Of a stretch of 40,040 nt of DNA, positions 24,474 through 31,924 are shown piece by piece. How positions within the stretch are numbered: position 1 is the stretch's first letter; every line of letters begins with the position of its first letter. Source of the DNA: Candidatus Nanopelagicaceae bacterium (GTDB taxonomy: Bacteria > Actinomycetota > Actinomycetes > Nanopelagicales > Nanopelagicaceae). The stretch lies in assembly GCA_018882885.1 (NCBI GenBank), contig VERG01000014.1, positions 1-40,040 of the forward strand, in the 5' to 3' direction. Both the position numbers and the translations under genes were made by a program. The notes under the pieces were generated by a model that saw only the letters and a list, made by a program, of their open reading frames with translations, did not search any database and was not told the DNA's origin.

Positions 24474-24493
24474 TTAGTTGGCCTGGATTTGGG
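24449..24493. repeat. Three tandem 15-nt repeats spanning the imp stop codon
   Basis: Units 24449-24463, 24464-24478 and 24479-24493 follow the plus-strand pattern TRGCCTGGAWTTRGK. The first two differ at one base and the third at three. The imp TAA (minus, 24476-24474) is in the middle unit, and the same repeat puts a second in-frame TAA at 24461-24459. Confidence 0.85.
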
Positions 24494-25250
24494 CTAACAA
24501 TTCATCATGCAAGGCTGGCCCAGCCACAATCACCATGTGCTTTTCGCCATTCCAGATTCCAGATTTGATGGTCAGTTTGGCGCCAGCTTCAGTCGCTATG
24601 AGACCTGCTGCAGCGTAATCCCATTCATTTACACCTGCTTCAAAGTAGGCATCCAGTGAGCCGCTGGCCACATGACAAATATCTACCGCGCAAGCACCAA
24701 GGCGCCGAAGATCTCGAATCTCTGGAAGAAGTTTCTCGATAAAACCTGCTTGTTCTTTACGTTTCTCTAAATCATAAGCAAAACCGGAGCCAACTAAAGC
24801 TCGATTAAGCGCAATCGGATCATTGCATTTTAGGGGTTGGTTATTTAAGAAAGCTCCATTACCTCGGCTGGCTTTCCATAATGAATTAGTAGCTGGAGAG
24901 TAAACAACACCGATCAAGAAACCTTGTTGATCTTTAGCAGCAATACTGATGCACCAACCAGGTAGGTCGTAGAGATAATTAACGGTTCCATCAATCGGAT
25001 CAATAACCCAAGTGACACCGGATTTGCTCTCCTTGTTTGCGCCTTCTTCACCCAACAAACCGTCATCGGGGCGCGCCTTAAGAATCTGGGAAACAATCAA
25101 CTTTTCACTCTCATGATCCATTTGAGTAGCAAAGTCAAAAACTCCGCTCTTTTGATCTAATTCAAACTTTGAAGGGCGTTTCTGTAAAAGTTCGCCGGCC
25201 TGCAGAGCTATCTGTTCTGCTAATTTCAAAAGCTCAGAGCTTTGAGTCAT
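24474..25250 (-). CDS. Inositol monophosphatase-family phosphatase
   Basis: Mg-dependent, Li-sensitive-type phosphatase of the IMPase fold. The 258-residue protein has GEEG (67-70), the metal site DPIDGT (84-89) and WDYAAAGLIATEAGA near the C-terminus, all catalytic elements of the family. The substrate could be myo-inositol phosphate, histidinol phosphate (HisN) or 3'-phosphoadenosine compounds. Actinobacteria often use an IMPase-fold HisN, but no his gene is near. The last codons lie in a 15-nt tandem repeat. Divergent from the MFS gene with a 64-base gap. Confidence 0.9.
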   Translation of the reverse strand: MTQSSELLKLAEQIALQAGELLQKRPSKFELDQKSGVFDFATQMDHESEKLIVSQILKARPDDGLLGEEGANKESKSGVTWVIDPIDGTVNYLYDLPGWCISIAAKDQQGFLIGVVYSPATNSLWKASRGNGAFLNNQPLKCNDPIALNRALVGSGFAYDLEKRKEQAGFIEKLLPEIRDLRRLGACAVDICHVASGSLDAYFEAGVNEWDYAAAGLIATEAGAKLTIKSGIWNGEKHMVIVAGPALHDELLAQIQAN

Positions 25251-25302
25251 GCCTCATCTAATCACAAAAAATCATTGAAGATGTGAAATCTAGTCGCTCA
25301 AG

Positions 25303-25308
25303 TAGACT
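25303..25308 (+). promoter_or_regulatory. -10 box for a leaderless MFS transcript
   Basis: TAGACT ends exactly 6 nt before the ATG at 25315 and no Shine-Dalgarno is present. No good -35 box at the usual distance. Confidence 0.45.
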
Positions 25309-25314
25309 TGCAGC

Positions 25315-26535
25315 ATGTTCTCCTCCTATAAGCGGCTATTTGCTATTCCCGGAGGATGGAAATTCTCTTTTGCCGGATTCATATTGCGCATGCCAATCTC
25401 CATGCTTTATATCGCAATTGTCCTATTTGTAGTTTCAGAAACTGATTCATACGCTCTGGCGGGGGCGCTTTCCATGTTCGCCTCTGTTGTTCTTGCCATT
25501 GCCACTCCACTTTGGTCACGTGCAGCGGACCAATTTGGTCAAAATCGCGTTCTGGCGATTACCGCTCCCGTCCACATCATCTTTCTTGGACTCTTTGTTT
25601 ACTTAGTTAAATCTGATGCACCAACCTGGAGCTGGTTCTTGGCTGCCATGATTTTTGAAGGTTTTGTAATTGGTTCGGGACAGATGGTACGGCGCAGATG
25701 GATACACGCTATCGGCGAGGATCGAAAACTGATCGATACCGCTTACTCCTTTGAAGCGATGGTAGATGAAATTATCTTTACTAGTGGTCCGGTCATCGCC
25801 ACGATATTTGCATCAATGTTTTACCCAGCTGCGGCAATATTTGCCGCAATGGCATTTTTGTTGGTAGGAGCTGTGCTGTTCTTGCTGCAGCGGCGAACCG
25901 AGCCACCGGCTCATCCAAAAGAGCCAGGAGATGATCACTCTTTATTAATTAAAGACCGATTTATTAGAGCGCTCTTTATCCCAATGATGATGGTTGGAGC
26001 TTTTTTTAGCTCAACTGGATTAGTAATTGTTGGATATTCAGATGAGTATGGAATACGGGAGTACAGCGGTTTTTTTATCGCCATCTGGTCGTTTAGTTCA
26101 GGAATCTCCGCCTTCATAAGTGGCACTATTCATTGGAGGCTTAATGAAGCCAGAAGATTTATCAGGTCTCTTATCGCTTTGGCTTTATTGACTGTTCCGA
26201 TTTTTCTATCAGCTCAGATTTTCCCTGGAAATCTTTGGATCATGGCTGTGGTTTTGTTTTTTAATGGACTAGCAATTGCACCTTTATTAACCGCAGGGCT
26301 CGCTGTTGCCGAACGCTCTGTGAGTGAAAAGAGGACAACAGAGGTCTTGGCTTGGGCGATTGCCGCTCTCAATCTGGGTGGAGCTATACCTACCGCACTT
26401 ACCGGATACATCATTGACACATTTGGTCCATCTGTCGCATTTATTATCCCGGTGGGATGTGTGGCGATTGCAATACTGACACTTCTTCCCTATTACTCAG
26501 TTTGGCAGCAGAAAATGGCACAAATCCCTGCTTAA
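25315..26535 (+). CDS. MFS transporter
   Basis: A 406-residue membrane protein with about twelve predicted helices and the major facilitator layout. The loop after helix 2, SRAADQFGQNRVL, corresponds to the family's D-x-x-G-x-[KR] motif A. A hydrophilic central linker near residues 195-215 (RRTEPPAHPKEPGDDHS) separates the two halves. Substrate is unknown; it resembles actinobacterial efflux-type carriers. It stands alone between imp (divergent) and sepH. Confidence 0.88.
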   Translation: MFSSYKRLFAIPGGWKFSFAGFILRMPISMLYIAIVLFVVSETDSYALAGALSMFASVVLAIATPLWSRAADQFGQNRVLAITAPVHIIFLGLFVYLVKSDAPTWSWFLAAMIFEGFVIGSGQMVRRRWIHAIGEDRKLIDTAYSFEAMVDEIIFTSGPVIATIFASMFYPAAAIFAAMAFLLVGAVLFLLQRRTEPPAHPKEPGDDHSLLIKDRFIRALFIPMMMVGAFFSSTGLVIVGYSDEYGIREYSGFFIAIWSFSSGISAFISGTIHWRLNEARRFIRSLIALALLTVPIFLSAQIFPGNLWIMAVVLFFNGLAIAPLLTAGLAVAERSVSEKRTTEVLAWAIAALNLGGAIPTALTGYIIDTFGPSVAFIIPVGCVAIAILTLLPYYSVWQQKMAQIPA

Positions 26536-26563
26536 GCTCCAATGAATTTTGCATCTACTGTGG

Positions 26564-26569
26564 CAATCT
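26564..26569 (+). promoter_or_regulatory. Weak -10-like box before sepH
   Basis: CAATCT ends 6 nt before the sepH GTG. It matches the spacing of the other leaderless starts but lacks the initial T of TANNNT, so support is weak. Confidence 0.25.
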
Positions 26570-26575
26570 TTACCC

Positions 26576-27394
26576 GTGACTGAGTTAAGAGTTGTCGGGA
26601 AATCAGAAGATGGTGACCATCTAGAGATGGTTGACTCAGAAGGAAATAAATTTACCGTCAGAGTTAATGATTCTCTTAAAGCGGTAGTAAATGAAAGGCG
26701 ATTGGCACCGGTTGCCGAACCAACTCAACAGTTCTCAATTAAAGAGATTCAATCCCGTTTGCGAGCTGGAGAAAGTTATGCCGAAGTTTCGCGAATCTCA
26801 GGTTTATCGCTAGAAAAGATTGAACGCTACGCCAGTCCTATCATGCAGGAACGAGCTTGGATTATTGAGCAGGCAGAGAAGGCTTCACCAAAAGGAAGTT
26901 CTATGCCTTTGTCAGAATTAGTGATTCATAGATTGGCCCCCCGTGGCGTAAATATGAATCAAATTTCATGGAACACATGGCGTCTAGATGATGGAACTTG
27001 GAACTTGGTTTTGAGCTATCCATCAAGTGATGGTCACTCTGAAGCGACTTGGTGCTTTGATGCAAACAAAAGAACACTCTCCTCAAAGGATGACGGGGCA
27101 CGCTGGATCAATGGCGAGGAGATCCCTTCCAAACAAACTCAGAGAAATGACCGGATGAGTGATCATGGAGTTCTATTTCCCGTTGAGGGTGAACAACATC
27201 AGCCACCCAGACTGGTTGCAGTGCGAACTGACCCGCTAGTTGATGAGCGCAGCGGAATCGAGGATTCTCCAGCTAAGGAAATTACCCCTGATGCCAAGAA
27301 AGATGGCGTTACCAGGCGCATATCTATCCCATCATGGGATGACATCATGTTTGGAAAGAGCAAGAAAAAAGATGGCGAGGATGAAGATAACTAG
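26576..27394 (+). CDS. sepH: SepH-like septation protein (DUF3071)
   Basis: Actinobacterial cell-division protein that binds FtsZ and promotes Z-ring assembly. The 272-residue protein begins TELRVVGKSEDGDHLEMVD, the conserved DUF3071 start, followed by SLKAVVNERR. A helix-turn-helix-like part follows (IKEIQSRLRAGESYAEVSRISGLSLEKIERYASPI, seen in parts as SRISGLSLEKIERYASP). The C-terminal half is charged and low-complexity, ending with an acidic KDGEDEDN. The GTG at 26576 is chosen because the family starts with this TELRVVG sequence. It converges on a phosphodiesterase-like gene that often neighbours sepH in actinobacteria. Confidence 0.88.
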   Translation: MTELRVVGKSEDGDHLEMVDSEGNKFTVRVNDSLKAVVNERRLAPVAEPTQQFSIKEIQSRLRAGESYAEVSRISGLSLEKIERYASPIMQERAWIIEQAEKASPKGSSMPLSELVIHRLAPRGVNMNQISWNTWRLDDGTWNLVLSYPSSDGHSEATWCFDANKRTLSSKDDGARWINGEEIPSKQTQRNDRMSDHGVLFPVEGEQHQPPRLVAVRTDPLVDERSGIEDSPAKEITPDAKKDGVTRRISIPSWDDIMFGKSKKKDGEDEDN

Positions 27395-27417
27395 AGCGGC
27401 TTAAGCTAAAGCTGCTC
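27394..27417. terminator. Hairpin between convergent sepH and phosphatase genes
   Basis: GAGCGGCTT (27394-27402) and AAGCTGCTC (27409-27417) form a nine-pair stem (one G-U) with a six-base loop. It covers both stop codons and the 11-base gap. It has no U tract on either strand, so a bidirectional terminator is plausible but unproven. Confidence 0.45.
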
Positions 27418-28512
27418 AACCAACAAAGGAATCTCGAGCTCAGCTTGGGTAACACCACCGTGGTGTCCAACCATGGCAAGCTGCAACTCTTCTCGTTGTT
27501 GTTCTACCAAAATCAACTCTCCATTAGCGATCGCAATCAGATCCCCTACTCGCTGCTGATTTGTATCGGTAATTTTCGATCCAAATAAGTGATTACTAAT
27601 CGCTTCTTCTCTAGTAAAAAGAGTTACTTGATTACCAAAGTACTCCTGCCATTGTGACTTAGTCTCGTCAACAGCTCCCTCTCTAATGTATAAATAACGC
27701 ACCCGCGGTTCCCCGCCTAACAATTCAACGTTTTGCAGTAGGTCATTTCCTTTGCCAAGAACACAATAGTCGGAACGATTAATCATTCCGTGGTCGGCCG
27801 TAACCCATAACCTGGTTCCTTTAGGTAGATTCTCAATCAGTTTGGTTATCAACTCGGCAGCTTTACTCATTGCGACATGAAACCTCTCCGATCCAAAACC
27901 CTCTCTGTGTGAGGCATCATCAACATCATTTATATACACGTAGGCAAATGAATTAGGATTTCTTAAAGCGACTGCGGTATTTGATACTAAATCATCGACT
28001 TGATTAGCGCCTAAATAATCGGCGCCGCGCAGAGCGGCTCGAGTGAAACCGGTTTCTTCATATCGCTTCGCAGCAATATGTGAAACTTTCAAACCTTGAG
28101 ATTTCGCTCTTTCAAATAGCGTCTTCTCTGATTGCCATATGTAGGGATCAACACGTTCATCCCACTTCAACGCATTCAGCAAGCGCTCTGGAGTTCCGCT
28201 ATGAGGAACCCGCATTGTGTAGCCCACCATTCCATGTACACCGACCTCAGCACCTGTTCCCAATGAAGTCAGGCTGGTTGAAGTTGTCGAGGGAAAAGTA
28301 GCGGTCAATAGATCTAAAGAGGTTAGCTGAGTAAAAACTGGCAACTCTTTCTTGCACAACTCAAGAGCATTTCGTCCCATGCCATCCACCAACAACAAGC
28401 ACTCTCGCTGCTCAGGGTTATTAGTAATTCCAAGGGGGTTACTGGTTCCCTGCACTCCAAGAGTGGAGAAGACTGATTGAGATAGATCAGAGAGCAGTGC
28501 CATCACAGCCAT
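27406..28512 (-). CDS. Alkaline-phosphatase-fold phosphodiesterase (nucleotide pyrophosphatase family)
   Basis: A 368-residue metalloenzyme of the alkaline phosphatase superfamily, type I phosphodiesterase/nucleotide pyrophosphatase branch. LLVDGMGRNAL holds the first metal Asp, TATFPSTTSTSLTSL the likely Thr nucleophile, and VYINDVDDASHREG, VTADHGM and MVGHHGG the remaining metal ligands. There is no clear signal peptide, so it is probably cytosolic. It starts at ATG 28512, or at a second ATG at 28503. The divergent psuG gene begins 23 bases away. True substrate unknown. Confidence 0.87.
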   Translation of the reverse strand: MAVMALLSDLSQSVFSTLGVQGTSNPLGITNNPEQRECLLLVDGMGRNALELCKKELPVFTQLTSLDLLTATFPSTTSTSLTSLGTGAEVGVHGMVGYTMRVPHSGTPERLLNALKWDERVDPYIWQSEKTLFERAKSQGLKVSHIAAKRYEETGFTRAALRGADYLGANQVDDLVSNTAVALRNPNSFAYVYINDVDDASHREGFGSERFHVAMSKAAELITKLIENLPKGTRLWVTADHGMINRSDYCVLGKGNDLLQNVELLGGEPRVRYLYIREGAVDETKSQWQEYFGNQVTLFTREEAISNHLFGSKITDTNQQRVGDLIAIANGELILVEQQREELQLAMVGHHGGVTQAELEIPLLVEQL

Positions 28513-28522
28513 ATCTTTCCAG

Positions 28523-28528
28523 TAATCT
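28523..28528 (+). promoter_or_regulatory. -10 box for a leaderless psuG transcript
   Basis: TAATCT ends 7 nt before the psuG ATG at 28536. It lies in the 23-base gap between the divergent phosphodiesterase gene and psuG, and there is no Shine-Dalgarno. Confidence 0.45.
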
Positions 28529-28535
28529 TGAGTTC

Positions 28536-29441
28536 ATGATTCGCTATTCCGAGGAAGTAAAGAGCGCGCTCGCCAAGAATCAACCATTGGTGGCTTTAGA
28601 GTCGACAATCATCAGCCATGGACTTCCCCGGCCAACAAATATCGAGGTGGCTAAGGAAGTCGAACAGATTGTTCGCGCTAACGGTGCTACCCCGGCCACT
28701 ATCGCCATTATTGATGGCGATATCCATGTCGGACTAGAAAGTAGTTACCTCGATCGAGTCGCAAATGATGAATCAATATTGAAGGCCTCAATTAGAGATC
28801 TTGCCACAGTAACCGCTAAGAAATTGAGTGCTGCAACCACGGTGGCTGCGACTTCGCACATCGCAAATCTTGCCGGCATCTCCTTCTTTGCAACTGGTGG
28901 ACTAGGTGGTGTGCACCGCGGCGCGCAAGAAACTTGGGATGAATCAGCAGATCTACACTCTTTAGCTTCAATACCAGTTTTGGTTGTAAGCGCAGGGGCT
29001 AAATCGATATTGGATGTGGCCGCAACACTTGAAAGATTAGAGAGTTTCTCCGTACCCATAATTGGCTATCGAACCAACCGCTTCCCGGGTTTCTATCTCT
29101 CTGATTCCGGTTTTGATCTGGAGTATCGCGCTGATTCAGCTGTTGAGATTGCAGAAATCTGGCAGGCACGAAAAGTCGTGTCAACCAATAACTCCGGCAT
29201 GGTGGTGGCTAATCCAGTTAAGAATCAAATGGATAAGGCTTTGCATGAAAAAACTTTGCAGGAGGGTTTGGCGGCATCGCAACTAGCCGGAATCAAGGGG
29301 AAAGCGGTGACTCCATTTCTTCTTGAATACTTTCACTCCAACACAAACGGTGAATCTCTAAGAGTAAACATTGAAATCATCAAAGAAAACTCTGCTTTAG
29401 CCGCTCAGATTGCAGCTGCAGCATCAAAGTTGAAGAGTTAA
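28536..29441 (+). CDS. psuG: Pseudouridine-5'-phosphate glycosidase
   Basis: Cleaves the C-C glycosidic bond of pseudouridine 5'-phosphate to uracil and ribose 5-phosphate. The 301-residue protein begins MIRYSEEV and has ALESTIISHGLPRPTN (Glu 22), TVAATSHIA, FATGGLGGVHRGAQETWDES, SAGAKSILD and the late GKAVTPFLLEY segment, all typical of PsuG. ATG 28536 is preferred over GTG 28497, which would overlap the divergent gene. The kinase gene psuK follows after two bases, making a complete pseudouridine breakdown operon. Confidence 0.95.
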   Translation: MIRYSEEVKSALAKNQPLVALESTIISHGLPRPTNIEVAKEVEQIVRANGATPATIAIIDGDIHVGLESSYLDRVANDESILKASIRDLATVTAKKLSAATTVAATSHIANLAGISFFATGGLGGVHRGAQETWDESADLHSLASIPVLVVSAGAKSILDVAATLERLESFSVPIIGYRTNRFPGFYLSDSGFDLEYRADSAVEIAEIWQARKVVSTNNSGMVVANPVKNQMDKALHEKTLQEGLAASQLAGIKGKAVTPFLLEYFHSNTNGESLRVNIEIIKENSALAAQIAAAASKLKS

Positions 29442-29443
29442 AA

Positions 29444-30334
29444 GTGCCACGAATTCTTTGTGTTGGCGATTTAATGCTTGATGTCATGGTTCTAATTGAC
29501 TCTCCCATTAACTATGCCAGTGACACCCCGGCCAAAATTTCAACTCATGGCGGCGGTGCAGCTGCAAACACCGCTACCTGGCTATCTTATTCAGGCAATA
29601 ATGTTTACTTTGTTGCCCGAACCGGCGACGACGCTGCTGCAGATGCGGTTATTCAAGAGTTGGACTCCTGGAATATCGAACATGGCCAACTCCAGCAAAA
29701 AGGGTTAAAGACCGGCGTAGTTGTTGTAATCGTTGATGAGAGTGGACAACGCACCATGTTTCCCGATTCAGGGGCTAACTCTGGTTTAAGCAGAGTTGAT
29801 TTACCCAACCTAGAAGGATTTGATGCAGCCTTTATCTCCGGCTATTCACTTTTCAATAAGGCCTCCAGCTCAGGAGTGCTAGAAATGATTGAACAAATAA
29901 ACTCTGCTGGAATTCCTATATTTTTTGATCCAGCCTCAGTAGGAACGATTTCTCATTTTGGAAAAGATATAGCGGTTTCTTATCTTTCCAGAATGGATAC
30001 CTTGTTGATGAATGAGGAAGAGGCGTTGTATCTTTCAAATCAAAGCAGTTGTGAAGCTGCGCTTGTTGAGTTGACCAAATATGCTGAAACAGTTGTTATC
30101 AAGCGCGGCGCAAAAGGAGCGATTGGAATGTCTCGAAACAGCTCCGCCGTAGTTGCAAATACTGAAGTAATTGCTCCGGTTGATACCACTGGAGCGGGCG
30201 ATGCCTTTGCTGCTGGCTTTATTCCAAATTGGATCGAGAATCAACAATTAAATCTAGCTATGTCAGCTGGCAACAAGTTAGCAGCCCAGTGTGTTGCAAT
30301 TATCGGGGCTAGACCGAGCGTCAATCCCCAATAA
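29444..30334 (+). CDS. psuK: PfkB-family carbohydrate kinase, probable pseudouridine kinase
   Basis: A 296-residue ribokinase-fold protein. GGGAAANTATWLS is the N-terminal PfkB signature, and DTTGAGDAFAAGF the C-terminal one with the catalytic Asp and anion hole. Its position directly after psuG, starting with GTG two bases past the stop, points to phosphorylation of pseudouridine to its 5'-phosphate. The family alone would not reveal the substrate; ribose or another nucleoside is possible. Confidence 0.88.
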   Translation: MPRILCVGDLMLDVMVLIDSPINYASDTPAKISTHGGGAAANTATWLSYSGNNVYFVARTGDDAAADAVIQELDSWNIEHGQLQQKGLKTGVVVVIVDESGQRTMFPDSGANSGLSRVDLPNLEGFDAAFISGYSLFNKASSSGVLEMIEQINSAGIPIFFDPASVGTISHFGKDIAVSYLSRMDTLLMNEEEALYLSNQSSCEAALVELTKYAETVVIKRGAKGAIGMSRNSSAVVANTEVIAPVDTTGAGDAFAAGFIPNWIENQQLNLAMSAGNKLAAQCVAIIGARPSVNPQ

Positions 30335-30350
30335 ACCTCTATTTGCTTGG

Positions 30351-30356
30351 CAGAAT
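30351..30356 (+). promoter_or_regulatory. Weak -10-like box before parC
   Basis: CAGAAT ends 7 nt before the parC ATG at 30364, in the 29-base gap after psuK. It departs from TANNNT at the first base. Confidence 0.25.
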
Positions 30357-30363
30357 CCCGCCC

Positions 30364-31878
30364 ATGGCAAAAACTGATTCCGGTAAGAGCTCAAAGAAGG
30401 CGATTGGACCGAAGCCTGGCGAGTTCCCTGGCAAAATCGTTGATGTAGATGTTTCATCTGAAATGTCTGACTCCTTCTTGGAGTACGCCTATTCAGTTAT
30501 CTATTCACGTGCGCTTCCTGATGCGCGTGATGGATTAAAGCCGGTACATCGCAGAATTCTTCATCAGATGTCTGAGATGGGTTTACGCCCAGAAAAAGGA
30601 CATGTAAAGAGCGCTCGTGTTGTTGGAGAGGTGATGGGTAAGTTGCACCCGCATGGCGATGGCGCGATTTACGATGCATTGGTTCGTATGGCACAGGGAT
30701 TTTCGATGCGCCTGCCATTAATCGATGGCCACGGTAACTTCGGCTCCCTTGATGCTGGCCCAGCTGCAATGCGATACACCGAGGCACGTTTAGCTAATTC
30801 AGCTTTGTTGATGGTTGAAGAAGCAGATGAAGACACCGTTGATTTTGGCGCCAACTACGACGGCCAGATAATGGAACCGCTCGTCCTTCCGGCCGCTTTT
30901 CCAAATCTTTTGGTTAACGGTGCCACAGGTATTGCAGTAGGTATGGCAACAAATATGGCACCACATAATCTGGGTGAGGTTATTGCAGCTACAAAGCATC
31001 TCATTGAGAATCCAAATGCCACTTTGAAACAGTTGATGAAGTTTGTTCCAGCCCCAGATTTTCCTACCGGTGGCACCATTATCGGCAAGGAAGGAATCTT
31101 GGAGGCGTACCAAACCGGAAAAGGCGCATTCAAAGTGCGGGCCAAGGTTGAAATTGGCAAGGTCACCTCTCGCAAACAGGGCATAACAATCACCGAACTT
31201 CCCTTCAATATTGGACCGGAAAAGGTTGTAGAACGAATTAGCGACCTGGTTAAAGCTAAGAAGATTCAGGGAATTTCCGACATCATTGATCTAACTGATG
31301 GTCAATCAGGAACCAAGGTAGTTGTAGAAATTAAAAATGGATTTGAACCTGAGCAGGTACTAGAAAATCTTTACAAGCTAACTCCATTAGAGGATGCCTT
31401 CTCAATAAATGCAGTGGCATTGGTTGAAGGAAAGCCAAAAACTCTGGGATTAAAAGAGCTACTACAGGTGTTTATTGACCATCGCATCGAGGTAGTAACC
31501 CGTCGCTCTAACTTCCGCAAGGAAAAAGCAACTGCCAGACTCAATCTGGTCGATGGTCTACTAAAAGCGATTATTGATATTGATAAAGTAGTAAAAATTG
31601 TTCGTAGCAGCGATGACGCTAATGAAGCAAAAGCTGCCTTAATCAAGAGTTTCAAGCTCACTGATGAACAAGCGACCTACATACTTGATATGCCGCTTCG
31701 TCGCTTGACCAAGATGTCCAAGATTGAACTTGAAACTGAGCAGAAAGAGTTGAAGGCCACCATCTCTAAACTCACCGCGCTCCTAAAGAGTGATGAAGCC
31801 TTGCGCAAGCAGGTTGCTGATGAGTTAAGTGAGGTTGAGAAGAAGTTCGCTACTCAGCGCCGAACTCTTGTCGCTTAA
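30364..31878 (+). CDS. parC: DNA topoisomerase IV subunit A lacking the C-terminal domain
   Basis: Type IIA topoisomerase cleavage subunit. The 504-residue protein has the winged-helix domain with ARDGLKPVHRRILH and active-site Tyr 138 in AMRYTEARL, then the tower and coiled-coil domains. GVLIFLPMKR-type sequence is replaced by LDMPLRRLTKMSKIELETEQ near the dimer gate. It then stops at RRTLVA, so the whole beta-propeller DNA-wrapping domain found in most ParC/GyrA (750-850 residues) is absent, with no remnant downstream. ATG 30364 was chosen over TTG 30343. It converges on parE with 38 bases between. Confidence 0.9.
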   Translation: MAKTDSGKSSKKAIGPKPGEFPGKIVDVDVSSEMSDSFLEYAYSVIYSRALPDARDGLKPVHRRILHQMSEMGLRPEKGHVKSARVVGEVMGKLHPHGDGAIYDALVRMAQGFSMRLPLIDGHGNFGSLDAGPAAMRYTEARLANSALLMVEEADEDTVDFGANYDGQIMEPLVLPAAFPNLLVNGATGIAVGMATNMAPHNLGEVIAATKHLIENPNATLKQLMKFVPAPDFPTGGTIIGKEGILEAYQTGKGAFKVRAKVEIGKVTSRKQGITITELPFNIGPEKVVERISDLVKAKKIQGISDIIDLTDGQSGTKVVVEIKNGFEPEQVLENLYKLTPLEDAFSINAVALVEGKPKTLGLKELLQVFIDHRIEVVTRRSNFRKEKATARLNLVDGLLKAIIDIDKVVKIVRSSDDANEAKAALIKSFKLTDEQATYILDMPLRRLTKMSKIELETEQKELKATISKLTALLKSDEALRKQVADELSEVEKKFATQRRTLVA

Positions 31879-31921
31879 AGCTTATTGCTTAAAGCTTATT
31901 GCCTAACGCTTAATGCTTAAG
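31873..31921. repeat. Seven tandem heptamers between parC and parE
   Basis: The bases read as seven consecutive 7-mers: GCTTAAA, GCTTATT, GCTTAAA, GCTTATT, GCCTAAC, GCTTAAT, GCTTAAG. The array includes the parC TAA (31876-31878) and the parE TAA (minus, 31919-31917). Confidence 0.9.
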
Positions 31922-31924
31922 CGT
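31906..31924. terminator. Stem-loop at the convergent parC/parE ends
   Basis: ACGCTTAA (31906-31913) and TTAAGCGT (31917-31924) form a perfect eight-pair stem with loop TGC. It is AT-rich and has no U tract, so termination strength is doubtful. Confidence 0.35.
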
